This document shows, one piece after another, positions 43,142 to 52,221 of a stretch of 64,000 bases of DNA; positions within the stretch are counted from its first letter, which is position 1; each line of letters begins with the position of its first letter. Source of the stretch: Chromobacterium sinusclupearum (GTDB lineage: Bacteria; Pseudomonadota; Gammaproteobacteria; Burkholderiales; Chromobacteriaceae). The notes under the pieces were generated by a model. That model ran no database searches. It was not told the DNA's origin and was given only the letters and a program-made list of their open reading frames with translations. The stretch is taken from NCBI RefSeq assembly GCF_002902845.1, contig NZ_PPTF01000060.1:64710-128709 (forward strand). Reading direction: 5' to 3'. The translations under genes and the position numbers were made by a program.

Positions 43142-44856
43142 GCGCTGCCATCCGCGCCGAAAAGCTGGCCAAGCGCTTTCCCGGCGCCAGCATGGACGCG
43201 GTGGCGGAGGTGGATCTGGAGATTCCTGCGGGCTGCATCGCCGGGCTGGTGGGGCCGGACGGCGCGGGCAAGACCACGCTCTTGCGCATGCTGGCCGGTT
43301 TGCTGTCGCCCAGCGGCGGGTCGGCCCGGGTAGCCGGGCTTGACCCGCAAGCCGACGCCGATGCCTTGCGGCGCAACATCGGCTATATGCCGCAGAAATT
43401 CGGCTTGTACGAAGACCTGACGGTGCAGGAAAACCTGGACTTGTACGCCGAATTGCGCGAGGTGGGCGTCCAGGACAAGGGCGGGGAATTCCAGCGCCTG
43501 CTGGCGTTGACCGACCTGGCGCCGTTCACCGGCCGCTACGCCGGCAAGCTGTCCGGCGGCATGAAGCAGAAGCTGGGCCTGGCCTGCTCGCTGTTGGGCA
43601 AGCCCAGGGTGCTGCTGCTGGACGAGCCGGGCGTCGGCGTGGATCCGATCTCGCGCCGCGAGCTATGGAAGCTGATCCGCGCGCTGTCGGCCGAAGGCAT
43701 CGCCATACTGTTGAGCACCGCGTATCTGGACGAGGCGGAGGCTTGCGACGTGGTCTATCTGATGGACCAAGGCCGCATCCGCGCCGGCGGCCCGCCGGTC
43801 GAGCTGACCCGGCCGCTGGCCGGCCGCTGCCTTCGCTTATCCGGCGTCGCCGGCAACCGCCGCCAGCTGCTGCAGCGCCTGTTGCGCCAGCCTGAGCTGA
43901 TGGACGGCACGATACAGGGCAGAGGTTTGCGCCTGTTGCTGCGCGATGAAAAACGCTGGCCGGATTTGCGACTGGTCGATGCCGGTCCGGACGCCGCGCT
44001 GCAGCCCGCGCCGCCGCGGCTGGAAGATGCTTTCATCAGCCTGCTGGGCGGCGGACCGGGCGGCGATTCGGTGCTGGCCGAGGTGATGCCGCCAGTGCCC
44101 GTCCATCATGAGGAGTCCGTGATCGAGGCGCGCGGGCTGACCAAGCGTTTTGGCGATTTCTACGCCACGGATGATGTCAGCTTCGCCGTGCGGCGCGGCG
44201 AGGTATTCGGCCTGCTGGGGCCGAATGGCGCCGGCAAGTCCACCACCTTCAAGATGGAGTGCGGCCTGCTCAAACCCAGCGCCGGGCAGGCGCTGGTGAT
44301 GGGGCTGGATTTGAAAACCAGCCCGACCGCCGCGCGGCAGCAGCTGGGCTATATGGCGCAGAAGTTTTCGCTGTATGCCCAGTTGACGGTGCGGCGCAAT
44401 CTGATGTTCTTCTCCGGCGTCTATGGCTTGTCCGGCAAGGCGCAGAAGGAGAAAGTCGGGCAAATGGAGCAGGTGTTCGGCCTGGGGCCGTATATGGACG
44501 AGGTGGCCGCCACGCTGCCCTTGGGTTTCAAGCAGCGGCTGGCGCTGGCCTGCGCGGTGATGCATGAGCCGCCCTTGTTGTTTCTCGACGAGCCGACCTC
44601 AGGCGTGGACCCGGTGACGCGGCGCGAATTCTGGACGCATATCAACGGCCTGGCGGAGAAGGGCGTCACCGTGCTGGTGACCACCCACTTCATGGACGAG
44701 GCGGAGTATTGCGACCGCATCGCCCTGGTGTATCGCGGCAAGCTGCTGGCGCTGGATACGCCGGATGCGCTGAAGGCCAGCGTCGCCAGTTCGGCCAGGC
44801 CCAATCCGACGATGGAAGATGCGTTCATCCAGTTGGTGGAGGAGGCGGATCGATGA
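43138..44856 (+). CDS. ybhF: Tandem ABC exporter ATPase, YbhF-like
   Basis: A 572-residue protein with two complete ABC ATPase domains in tandem. Domain 1 has Walker A GPDGAGKTT, signature LSGGMKQK and Walker B VLLLDEP. Domain 2 (from about residue 325) has Walker A GPNGAGKST, Walker B LLFLDEP, and the signature region reads LPLGFKQR instead of LSGGQ, a degenerate form common in the second half of such proteins. The first Walker A has Asp for Asn. E. coli YbhF has the same fused layout and 578 residues. It overlaps both neighbours by 4 bp, so it is part of one exporter. Confidence 0.93.
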   Translation: MSAAIRAEKLAKRFPGASMDAVAEVDLEIPAGCIAGLVGPDGAGKTTLLRMLAGLLSPSGGSARVAGLDPQADADALRRNIGYMPQKFGLYEDLTVQENLDLYAELREVGVQDKGGEFQRLLALTDLAPFTGRYAGKLSGGMKQKLGLACSLLGKPRVLLLDEPGVGVDPISRRELWKLIRALSAEGIAILLSTAYLDEAEACDVVYLMDQGRIRAGGPPVELTRPLAGRCLRLSGVAGNRRQLLQRLLRQPELMDGTIQGRGLRLLLRDEKRWPDLRLVDAGPDAALQPAPPRLEDAFISLLGGGPGGDSVLAEVMPPVPVHHEESVIEARGLTKRFGDFYATDDVSFAVRRGEVFGLLGPNGAGKSTTFKMECGLLKPSAGQALVMGLDLKTSPTAARQQLGYMAQKFSLYAQLTVRRNLMFFSGVYGLSGKAQKEKVGQMEQVFGLGPYMDEVAATLPLGFKQRLALACAVMHEPPLLFLDEPTSGVDPVTRREFWTHINGLAEKGVTVLVTTHFMDEAEYCDRIALVYRGKLLALDTPDALKASVASSARPNPTMEDAFIQLVEEADR

Positions 44857-45965
44857 ACTGGCGCAGACTATGGGCCTTGTGCCGCAAGGAGAGCTTCCAG
44901 ATCGTGCGCGATCCGAGCAGCATCCTGATCGCCTTCATCCTGCCGGTGGCCTTGCTGTTCATCCTGGGTTACGCGGTGAATCTGGATTCGGCCCATATCC
45001 GCCTGGGCCTGCTGAACCAGGATGGCGGCGCCGTCGCGCAAAGTCTGGCGGCCACTTTCCATGCCACGCCGTCGTTCGAGGTGAAGCCGGTCAAGTCGCG
45101 CGCGGAGCTCGATGAAATGCTGGCCCACGGCAAAATACGCGGCGCGGTGATCATCGCCAACGATTTTTCGCGCAACTGGCAGCGGCGCAGCGGCACGATA
45201 CAGCTGCTGACGGACGGCGCCGAGCCCAATACCGCCAATTTCGTCGCCGCCTATGCGCAGGGCACCTGGCTGCAGTGGCAGCAGGCGGAAGCGGACGAGC
45301 ATGGGCAGGCGCCGCCGCCGGCCATCAAGGTTGAGCAGCGCGTCTGGTTCAACCCCAGCGCGGAGAGTCCCAACTTTCTGGTGCCCGGCACCATCGCCAT
45401 CGTCATGACCATTGTCGGCGCGCTGTTGTCGTCGCTGGTGGTGGCGCGCGAATGGGAACGCGGCACCATGGAGGCGCTGCTGTCCACGCCGGTCAGCCGC
45501 GCCGAGCTGTTATTGTCCAAGATCTTGCCGTATTACGTGCTGGGCATCGCCGCCATGCTGTTGTGCCTGTTGGTGGCGGTGTTTGTCATGCAGGTGCCGT
45601 TCCGCGGGCCGCTGTGGCTGCTGTGGCTGATGTCCTCCTTGTTCCTGGCCAATGCGCTGGGGATGGGATTGTTCCTGTCCACGGTGATGCGCACCCAGTT
45701 TGACGCGGCGCAGGCGGCGCTGACTGCCGGCTATTTGCCGGCGCTGATGTTGTCCGGCTTTGTGTTCGAGATTTCCAGCATGCCGCTGCCCTTGCAGTGG
45801 CTGACCCGCATCCTGCCGGCGCGCTATTTCGCCAGCACGCTGCAGACGCTGTTCCAGGCCGGGGTGATCCCATCTCTGCTGTGGTTCAACGCGGCCAGCC
45901 TGATCGCGCTGGGCGCGTTCTGGCTGGGGCAGACCGTGCGCAAGACTAGACGAACTCTGGATTGA
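44853..45965 (+). CDS. ybhS: ABC-2 type permease, YbhS-like
   Basis: A 370-residue permease. An N-terminal helix (ILIAFILPVALLFILGYAV) is followed by a large extracytoplasmic domain (about 45-175) and five C-terminal helices containing the ABC-2 motif VAREWERGTMEALLSTPV. It pairs with the next gene to form the transport channel of a YbhFSR-type exporter, in E. coli linked to tolerance of cefoperazone and chloramphenicol and to cation export. It overlaps the ATPase gene by 4 bp. Confidence 0.92.
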   Translation: MNWRRLWALCRKESFQIVRDPSSILIAFILPVALLFILGYAVNLDSAHIRLGLLNQDGGAVAQSLAATFHATPSFEVKPVKSRAELDEMLAHGKIRGAVIIANDFSRNWQRRSGTIQLLTDGAEPNTANFVAAYAQGTWLQWQQAEADEHGQAPPPAIKVEQRVWFNPSAESPNFLVPGTIAIVMTIVGALLSSLVVAREWERGTMEALLSTPVSRAELLLSKILPYYVLGIAAMLLCLLVAVFVMQVPFRGPLWLLWLMSSLFLANALGMGLFLSTVMRTQFDAAQAALTAGYLPALMLSGFVFEISSMPLPLQWLTRILPARYFASTLQTLFQAGVIPSLLWFNAASLIALGAFWLGQTVRKTRRTLD

Positions 45966-45969
45966 TACC

Positions 45970-47061
45970 ATGTGGCAACGCTTGCTGTGGCTGATCGTCA
46001 AGGAATTGCAGACCATCATGGGCAATCGCCAGGGGCGGCTGTTGCTGGTGGTGCCGGTGCTATTGCAGCTGGTGGTGTTTCCGTTTGCCGCCACGCTGGA
46101 GGTCAAGCATGCCAGCCTGGCGGTGTACAACCAGGATGCCGGCGCGGCATCGCAGGAGTTGGTGAAGCGGCTGGCCGTAAGCGCCACCTTCGATCATGTG
46201 GTGCCGGTGCATAGCCTGCCTGAGCTGCGCGATTGCATAGACCGGCAGTGCGCGCTGCTCGCGGTGGTGTTTCCGCAGGATTTCTCTCGCGCCCTGGCGT
46301 CTGGGCGGAGCGCGCCGCTGCAGGTGATCGTCGATGGGCGGCGTTCCAACAGCGGGCAGATCGCTAGCGCTTATATTGGCCAAGTCGTGGCGGGCTATCA
46401 GGCCGAGCGCGATGGTCCCATGCCGCAGCTGGCGGTGCGCAACCTCTACAATCCCAATCTGGAATATCAATGGCATGTGCTGCCCAGCCTGGTGGCCATC
46501 ATCACCACCATAGGCTGCTTGATCGTGACCGCCCTGTCGGTGGCGCGCGAGCGAGAGGAGGGCACCTTCGACCAGCTATTGGTATCGCCGCTGACGCCGG
46601 CCTACATCATGGCCGGCAAGGCGGTGCCCGGCATTCTGGTGGCGCTGCTGCAAGGCGGTTTGATCGCGCTGGCGGCGGTATGGGTGTACCGCGTGCCGTT
46701 CGACGGCTCGCTGGCCTTGCTGCTGCTCAGCATGGCCAGCTATGGCCTGGCGCTGGCCGGCGTCGGCCTGTTCATCTCTTCCCTGTCGCGCACCCAGCAG
46801 CAGGCTTTTCTGGGCGTGTTCTCGTTCATGGTGCCGGCGGTCATCCTGTCCGGCTATGTCTCGCCGATCGAAAACATGCCCGAAGCGCTGCAATGGCTGG
46901 CGCGGATCAACCCCCTCAGCTACTTCATTCCCATTCTCAAGGGGACATTCTTGAAGGGATACGGCTTTGCCGACGCCTGGCCTTGGCTGCTGCCGCTGTG
47001 GCTGATCGCGCTGGTCACGCTGAGCCTGGCGTTGTGGTGCTTCCGGCGTCATGTGGAATAG
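45970..47061 (+). CDS. ybhR: ABC-2 type permease, YbhR-like
   Basis: A 363-residue partner permease of the same fold: N-terminal helix, periplasmic domain (about 45-165, with DCIDRQCALLAVVFPQDF), and a C-terminal membrane domain with ALSVAREREEGTFDQLLVSP, the ABC-2 signature. It is 4 bp downstream of the first permease. Its 3' end overlaps by 47 bp the end of the convergent TetR gene. Confidence 0.92.
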   Translation: MWQRLLWLIVKELQTIMGNRQGRLLLVVPVLLQLVVFPFAATLEVKHASLAVYNQDAGAASQELVKRLAVSATFDHVVPVHSLPELRDCIDRQCALLAVVFPQDFSRALASGRSAPLQVIVDGRRSNSGQIASAYIGQVVAGYQAERDGPMPQLAVRNLYNPNLEYQWHVLPSLVAIITTIGCLIVTALSVAREREEGTFDQLLVSPLTPAYIMAGKAVPGILVALLQGGLIALAAVWVYRVPFDGSLALLLLSMASYGLALAGVGLFISSLSRTQQQAFLGVFSFMVPAVILSGYVSPIENMPEALQWLARINPLSYFIPILKGTFLKGYGFADAWPWLLPLWLIALVTLSLALWCFRRHVE

Positions 47062-47671
47062 GCGCCCTGAGGCTGGCGGCGTGCGGCAGTCCTTCCAGCG
47101 CGCCGCGCAGGATGCGTTCGCAGCGCGGCAGCGTGGCCGGGCCGTTTTCCAGCAACTCATATAAGCCGGTGAACAGATAAACCAGATACTCCGCGGTCAG
47201 TCCCACATCCAGCGCCGCGGGCAGTTCGCCTTGGGCGATGGCGCGGCGCAGTTGCCGCCGCGTGTAGTGCATGGTGAGCCGGTCCGCCATCTCGCGCCGC
47301 CGCAGCACGCTGCGGTTCTCTTCAATTTGCTCGCACTTCAGGTAGAGAATCTGGCTGACCCGCTGCGGCGAGCCCGGCTCCAGAAACTGCGCCAGGTAGT
47401 AGCAGCCGGCGGTCAGCAAGGTGTCGCAGGCGGAGCCGCGCTGGGCGGGAAAGCGCAGCGCATCCAGCGCGAAGGCGCGGTCTATCATGGCCTGGCATAC
47501 CTGCAGCTTGTTGTCGTAATGGCCGTACACCGCGCCGCGCGATACACCGGCGGCGTCTGCGATTTCCGCCATGGTGGTATTGGCGATGCCTTTGGCCAGA
47601 AACACCCGCTCCGCGCCGTCCAGGATCGCGTCCCGGGTTTTTTGAGAGTCTTCCTTGGTTTTGCGCGCCAT
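47015..47671 (-). CDS. TetR/AcrR-family regulator
   Basis: A 218-residue regulator beginning MARKTKEDSQKTRDAILD. The helix-turn-helix (AGVSRGAVYGHYDNK) and the opening are typical of AcrR/TtgR/MexR-type efflux repressors, and the C-terminal domain shows the TetR_C_2-like LYLKCEQIEENRSVL. It is divergent from the MATE exporter with about 106 bp between starts, so it likely represses that gene and itself. The reading frame is open to 47824 but the ATG at 47671 gives the family N-terminus. The last 47 bp overlap the convergent permease gene. Confidence 0.9.
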   Translation of the reverse strand: MARKTKEDSQKTRDAILDGAERVFLAKGIANTTMAEIADAAGVSRGAVYGHYDNKLQVCQAMIDRAFALDALRFPAQRGSACDTLLTAGCYYLAQFLEPGSPQRVSQILYLKCEQIEENRSVLRRREMADRLTMHYTRRQLRRAIAQGELPAALDVGLTAEYLVYLFTGLYELLENGPATLPRCERILRGALEGLPHAASLRAPIPHDAGSTTTPGSA

Positions 47672-47718
47672 ATCGTTTCCATTGTTTTCTTTGTGCGGGA
47701 CATTGTGCCGGAAAATAA

Positions 47719-47740
47719 TTAATCGCGCATGATTGATTAA
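47719..47740. promoter_or_regulatory. Possible operator between TetR and MATE genes
   Basis: Imperfect symmetric AT-rich stretch with arms TTAATC and GATTAA around a 10-base centre in the divergent intergenic region. The placement suits a TetR-family site overlapping both promoters; the short arms make this tentative. Confidence 0.35.
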
Positions 47741-47777
47741 ATGATAAAATCGCGTTTTCTCAACCTTTTTGTCTGTT

Positions 47778-49151
47778 ATGTCGAACGTGCATACCCGCGA
47801 TCTAGATACGCTGCCCGTCTCCAAACTGTTCTGGCGCTATGCCATCCCCTCCGTTGCCGGCATGCTGGTGACCGGACTGTACGCCGTGATCGATGGCGTG
47901 TTTGTCGGACACTATGTCGGCAGCCATGGCCTGGCCGCGATCAACCTGGTCTATCCGATGGTGATGCTGCAGGTGGGTCTGGGCGCGATGATCAGCATGG
48001 GCGTGGCCACGCGCATCGCGATCCGACAAGGGGCGGGCGATATGGCGGGCGCGCGTGGCGCGCTGCTGGCCGCTTTGCTGCTGCTGGCGCTGTTTGGCGC
48101 GCTGATTCCGCTATTTGGCCTGCCCAATATCGATGTGCTGTTGGGATGGCTGCGCGCGGATGGGCAGGCAGATGTGAGAGAGCAGGCTTATCCGTATCTG
48201 TGGTGGATGCTCAGCGGCGCAGTGCTGACCATGGGGCAGATGCTCGTCACCTATCTGGTGCGCAATGATGGCCGGCCTGACCTGGCCACGGTATTGACCA
48301 CGCTGGGCGCCTTGCTGAACATTTTGCTGGATTACGTGTTTGTCGGCCTGATGGCGATGGGGCTGGCAGGCGCGGCTATCGGCACCTTGATCGCCGAAGG
48401 CGTGGTGCTGGTCCTGGGCTTGGGCTATTTCTTCACCCGCCATGCGGGATTGCGCCTGCGGCTGAGCGCGTTGGTTCCGGACTGGCAGGCGTTATGGCCC
48501 GTGATTGCGCTGGGCGCGCCTAGCCTGTTGATGGAGCTGAATCTGGCCGTGCTGCTGTACGCGCATAATTATCAGCTGCTGCAATGGGGCAATGATCTTA
48601 GCGTGGCGGCCTATGCGGTGGCGGGTTATACCGAGTCCCTGTTTGTGCTGGTGATTCACGGCCTGGCGGTGGGCATGCAGCCTTTGCTTGGCCATGCCAC
48701 AGGCGCCGGGCAGCCGAAGCGTGTTCGCGCCGCCCTGCTGCATGGTTTGAAAGTGTGCATGGCGATTGGCCTGGCTGCGCTGGCCGCGGTGCAGGCTTTT
48801 CCGGCCGCCATCGCCGGCTGGTATAGCGATGGCAGCGCCGAGCTGATCGAAGCGGGCAGCCGCGCGCTGCAATTGCATCTGCTGGCCATGCCGCTGGATG
48901 GTCTGGTGGTGGTGGGATGCACCGCCCTGCAGGCCATGGCCATGACGCGGCTGGCCTTGGGCATCACGATAAGCAAGACCATTCTGTTGCTGCCGTCGCT
49001 GGGCCTGCTGCCCTTGCTGATGGGTCTGGACGGCGTCTGGTTGGCGATGCCCTTGGTCAACCTGCTGTTGGGCGTGCTGGTCATGGCGATCATGTGGCGC
49101 GAGTTGCGCCGGTTGCTGCCCGCAGGCCAGCGGATGCCGGCCGGAGCGTAA
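47778..49151 (+). CDS. MATE-family multidrug efflux transporter
   Basis: A 457-residue membrane protein with 12 predicted helices in two homologous halves. The N-terminal half has RYAIPSVAGMLVTGLYAVIDG with the FVGHYVG loop typical of NorM/DinF-like MATE proteins, and the second half carries the matching LGAPSLLMELNLAVLL. It exports cationic drugs in exchange for Na+ or H+. The ATG at 47778 is used (a TTG 9 bases upstream is possible); no ribosome binding site is visible. The divergent AcrR-type gene is the likely regulator. Confidence 0.9.
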   Translation: MSNVHTRDLDTLPVSKLFWRYAIPSVAGMLVTGLYAVIDGVFVGHYVGSHGLAAINLVYPMVMLQVGLGAMISMGVATRIAIRQGAGDMAGARGALLAALLLLALFGALIPLFGLPNIDVLLGWLRADGQADVREQAYPYLWWMLSGAVLTMGQMLVTYLVRNDGRPDLATVLTTLGALLNILLDYVFVGLMAMGLAGAAIGTLIAEGVVLVLGLGYFFTRHAGLRLRLSALVPDWQALWPVIALGAPSLLMELNLAVLLYAHNYQLLQWGNDLSVAAYAVAGYTESLFVLVIHGLAVGMQPLLGHATGAGQPKRVRAALLHGLKVCMAIGLAALAAVQAFPAAIAGWYSDGSAELIEAGSRALQLHLLAMPLDGLVVVGCTALQAMAMTRLALGITISKTILLLPSLGLLPLLMGLDGVWLAMPLVNLLLGVLVMAIMWRELRRLLPAGQRMPAGA

Positions 49152-49216
49152 GCCTGCTTGCTTATCGGCGGCAATCCTGTGCGGCTTGATGGACTTGCCG
49201 CATATGGCAGCAAACC

Positions 49217-49249
49217 AAAGGCCCCATCCATCTACTGGATGGGGCCTTT
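49217..49249 (+). terminator. Strong bidirectional terminator after the MATE gene
   Basis: Perfect 14-bp stem AAAGGCCCCATCCA / TGGATGGGGCCTTT with a TCTAC loop, between the convergent MATE gene and the small minus-strand gene at 49268. Confidence 0.85.
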
Positions 49250-49267
49250 CCGATTAGCGCGGAGGAT

Positions 49268-49603
49268 TCAGGCGGTTTTGGCGCCGATTGGAATCTCAAT
49301 CAGCGTTTTGCGGCTCTCATGCGGCGGATAGTCAACATGCACCACCTGCATTATCGCCATGTCCTTCAGGCGTTTGCGCATGGGGTGGGTTTCCGCGGCA
49401 TCCTCATCGCCCTCAAAAGCCTCATTGCTGGGCATTTGCTGCTTGGCTTTGAGTTGTTGTTTCTCAAAGCCGGTCAAGGGACGTTGCAGAATGCATTCCA
49501 GTGGTTCATCCAGTTCCAGTTTGCTGTCAAGCATGGCACTCACCTTTACGAAAAGGGGGTCTCCGCCTGGCCCTGTAGGCATTGGCGGGCTGAACTTTGC
49601 CAT
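49268..49603 (-). CDS. Hypothetical 111-residue protein
   Basis: A small hydrophilic protein starting MAKFSPPMPTGPGGDPLF and ending LIEIPIGAKTA, with no signal peptide, membrane helix or recognised domain. A charged middle (EDAAETHPMRKRLKDM) separates two more hydrophobic ends. The minus strand is favoured over the overlapping plus-strand frame because it is bounded by a terminator and the translation has a balanced composition. The function is unknown. The ribosome binding site is weak. Confidence 0.5.
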   Translation of the reverse strand: MAKFSPPMPTGPGGDPLFVKVSAMLDSKLELDEPLECILQRPLTGFEKQQLKAKQQMPSNEAFEGDEDAAETHPMRKRLKDMAIMQVVHVDYPPHESRKTLIEIPIGAKTA

Positions 49604-49777
49604 TGCATGATATCCGTCTGTAGGCCGCTTGTTTATAAGTAAGAACCGCTATTCCTGTACAAAAGTGCTGAGTTAACAGCGGCTTAGCCGGGAGTTTTGA
49701 TTCGTGTTAGTTCGAAGGAGGCGGAACGGGTGTCTGGCGATTATGCTGAGAAAAACCCGTATAAGGATGAGCGTTTC

Positions 49778-50551
49778 ATGCTGATTCGTCTCTTGTCAGG
49801 CCTGGCCCTGTTGTGGGCGATGGCGCCCGCCCTCGCCTTGGAGCCTTTGTCCATTTATACCGATGAGTGGCCGCCCATCAGTTTTGAAGATGGCGGCGAG
49901 GTGAAGGGGATGGCGGTGGATCTGGTCAACCAGATTCAGCATCGCCTGCATCAGGACCAGCCGGTGAAGTTGCTGCCGTGGGCGCGCGCCTACAATTTTC
50001 TGCTGAATCGTCCCAATGTGCTGCTGTTTGTGCTGGGCCGCACGGCCGAGCGGGAAAAGCTGATGACCATGGTCGGCCCGGTGGCGGCGTCGGAGATCAA
50101 TCTCTATTGCCGCAAGGGCGAGGCGGAGGCGTTGCGACGCTTGGGCGACAAGCTGCAGGTGCAGCCGGTGACGGCATTTCGCAGCAGCATTTTCCTGGCG
50201 GTGGCCAAGCAGCATGGATTCAAGAATATCGTGGAGAGCACCGACCCGGTGCAGTCCGCGTTGCTGTTGCACGCCAGTCGCGTGTCGATGTGGTCGGAGG
50301 GTGACAGCGTGGTTGACAACGTAATGCGCAAGGCCGGGCTGCCGGTGCAGGAAATCGAGCTGCTGCAGCCTTTGGAGAAGATTGATCTCTACCTGGCTTT
50401 TTCCCGCGGCACCGACCGCGCCACCATTCTGGCTTGGGAGCAGACGCTGCGCGATCTCAAGCGCGACGGCAGCTTCCGCAAGCTTTATCAGCGCTGGCTG
50501 CCAGGCGCGGCCGCGCCAATGCAGGTGGAGCGCGTTGGCGTAGAGCCCTGA
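49778..50551 (+). CDS. Periplasmic solute-binding protein, family 3 type
   Basis: A 257-residue exported protein with signal peptide (about 1-20, MLIRLLSGLALLWAMAPALA). The mature part starts LEPLSIYTDEWPPISFEDGG, the characteristic opening of SBP_bac_3 proteins, followed by GMAVDLVNQI. These bind polar amino acids or related small molecules, or serve as sensory modules. No ABC permease is adjacent, so it may be a stand-alone binding protein. AAGGA lies 10-15 bases before the ATG at 49778; a longer frame begins at 49697 but would hide the signal peptide. Confidence 0.8.
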   Translation: MLIRLLSGLALLWAMAPALALEPLSIYTDEWPPISFEDGGEVKGMAVDLVNQIQHRLHQDQPVKLLPWARAYNFLLNRPNVLLFVLGRTAEREKLMTMVGPVAASEINLYCRKGEAEALRRLGDKLQVQPVTAFRSSIFLAVAKQHGFKNIVESTDPVQSALLLHASRVSMWSEGDSVVDNVMRKAGLPVQEIELLQPLEKIDLYLAFSRGTDRATILAWEQTLRDLKRDGSFRKLYQRWLPGAAAPMQVERVGVEP

Positions 50552-50689
50552 GCGCGGCATGGAGCGGGAGGCGGCGCTGTGGTATATTTGGCGGTTTTGG
50601 CGCTCGCCACGGGCTGGAAAAACCGCAAATCGCCCCTATCTGTCAGCGGATGGGGCCGAATGGCCCGCAACAAGAGCAAGGTAAGCCGC

Positions 50690-51280
50690 ATGACAACCAT
50701 CGTGGCCGTACGCAAGGGCAATCAGATCGCTATTGCCGCAGACAGCCAGACGACTTTCGGCGACGACCAGAAACTGCTGGCGCCGTACGATTGTTTCCAT
50801 GACAAGATCTTCCAGCATGGCGACAGCTATCTGGCGGTGTCCGGTTCCGCCGCGCACGATCTGGTGCTGAAAGGCGCGCTGGCCGATCTGAAAAAGAAGG
50901 ATCTGAGCAGCCGCCAAGGCATCTTCGAAACCTTCCGCAAGCTGCATCCCAAATTGAAGGACGCCTTCTATCTGCGGCCGGAAGAGGACGAGGAAGATCC
51001 GTACGAATCCAGCCAGATGATGGTGGTGATCGCCAATCGGCACGGCATTTTCGGCGTCTATCCGATGCGCGAGATCTATGAGTTCTCCCGCGTCTGGGCG
51101 ATAGGCTCCGGCCGCAAGTTCGCCATGGGGGCGATGTACGCGGTGTACGACCAGGACCTGACGGCCAAGGAAATCGCCGAGATCGGCGTGCGCGCCGGCT
51201 GCGAATTCGACGTCAGCTCCTCGCTGCCGATGACCGTCTATACCGTTGAACTGGCCGCCGCCGCGGCCAAGGAAGCATGA
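50690..51280 (+). CDS. HslV-like Ntn-hydrolase (proteasome beta-type fold)
   Basis: A 196-residue protein starting MTTIVAVRKGNQIAIAADSQ. After Met removal the N-terminal Thr would be the nucleophile; Asp17 of the mature numbering and AIGSGRKFAMGA match HslV's Asp17 and the GSG containing Ser125. It differs from true HslV (about 175 residues): the region after residue 25 has DCFHDKIFQHGDSYLAVSGSA rather than HslV's usual sequence, and an acidic insert (RPEEDEEDPYESS) is present. No hslU gene follows; instead the ATGA overlap couples it to Hsp33. It is best described as an HslV paralogue of unknown substrate. Confidence 0.75.
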   Translation: MTTIVAVRKGNQIAIAADSQTTFGDDQKLLAPYDCFHDKIFQHGDSYLAVSGSAAHDLVLKGALADLKKKDLSSRQGIFETFRKLHPKLKDAFYLRPEEDEEDPYESSQMMVVIANRHGIFGVYPMREIYEFSRVWAIGSGRKFAMGAMYAVYDQDLTAKEIAEIGVRAGCEFDVSSSLPMTVYTVELAAAAAKEA

Positions 51281-52161
51281 GCATGAACCAACACGACAAA
51301 CTGCAACGATTCCTGTTTGACGGCGCGCCGGTCCGCGGCGCGCTGGTGAGGCTGGACGGCGCCTGGCAGCAGGTGCTGAGCCGCCGCGCCTATCCGCCGG
51401 TTTTGAAAACCGTGCTGGGCGAGATGATGGCCGCCTCGGTGCTGATGGCCGCCAATCTGAAATTCGATGGCACGCTGATTCTGCAAATCCACGGCACCGG
51501 CGCGCTGAAGCTGGCGGTGGTGGAGTGCAACAACGATCGCACCGTGCGCGCCACGGCCAAATGGGACGGCGAGCTCGCGAATAAGCCGCTGAGCGAACTC
51601 CTGGGCGAGGGCGGCAAATTTGTGCTGACGCTGGAGCCGCGCCTGGACAAGAACCAGACCTGGCAAGGCATTGTGGCGCTGGAGGGCGACTCCGTCGGCC
51701 AGATGCTGGAAAACTACATGCTGCGTTCCGAGCAGCTGGACACCGCCCTGGTATTGGCCAGCAACGACAGCACCGCCGCCGGCATGCTGTTGCAGCGCCT
51801 GCCGGAAGGCCACGGCGAAGCCGAAGGCTGGAACCGCATCCAGACGCTGGGCCGCACGCTGAAGGCGGATGAACTGCTCGGCCTGGGCGCCGAGGACATC
51901 CTGCACCGCCTGTTCCATGAGGAAGAGGTGCGCGTGTTCGAGCAGGAAGGCGTCAGTTTCAGCTGCAATTGCTCGCGCGAGCGCGTCAGCAATATGCTGA
52001 CCATGCTGGGCGGCCAGGAAGTCGGCGAAGTGATGGTGGAGCAGGGCAGCGTGGAAATCGTCTGCGATTACTGCAACCAGCATTACGTGTTCGACGAAGA
52101 CGACATCAACCAGCTGTTTGATTACGACGTGGTGGCGGCAGTGCGCGAAGCGCGTCACTGA
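51277..52161 (+). CDS. hslO: Redox-regulated chaperone Hsp33
   Basis: A 294-residue chaperone activated by oxidative unfolding. The C-terminal zinc switch is intact: CNC near residue 230 (FSCNCSRERV) and CDYC near residue 265 (VEIVCDYCNQHYVF), giving the CxC-x27..32-CxxC arrangement. The N-terminal substrate-binding domain contains FDGAPVRGALVRL and MAASVLMAANLKFDG. The start overlaps the stop of the HslV-like gene by 4 bp; a second ATG at 51283 is possible. Confidence 0.96.
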   Translation: MSMNQHDKLQRFLFDGAPVRGALVRLDGAWQQVLSRRAYPPVLKTVLGEMMAASVLMAANLKFDGTLILQIHGTGALKLAVVECNNDRTVRATAKWDGELANKPLSELLGEGGKFVLTLEPRLDKNQTWQGIVALEGDSVGQMLENYMLRSEQLDTALVLASNDSTAAGMLLQRLPEGHGEAEGWNRIQTLGRTLKADELLGLGAEDILHRLFHEEEVRVFEQEGVSFSCNCSRERVSNMLTMLGGQEVGEVMVEQGSVEIVCDYCNQHYVFDEDDINQLFDYDVVAAVREARH

Positions 52162-52178
52162 TCTCAGCCGTCCACCGC

Positions 52179-52205
52179 AAAAAGCCGCGTAAAGCGGCTT
52201 TTTTT
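52179..52205 (+). terminator. Bidirectional terminator after hslO
   Basis: Stem AAGCCGC / GCGGCTT with a GTAAA loop flanked by A and T runs, between the convergent hslO and acyltransferase genes. Confidence 0.85.
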
Positions 52206-52221
52206 GCATTCTTTGTCCGCG

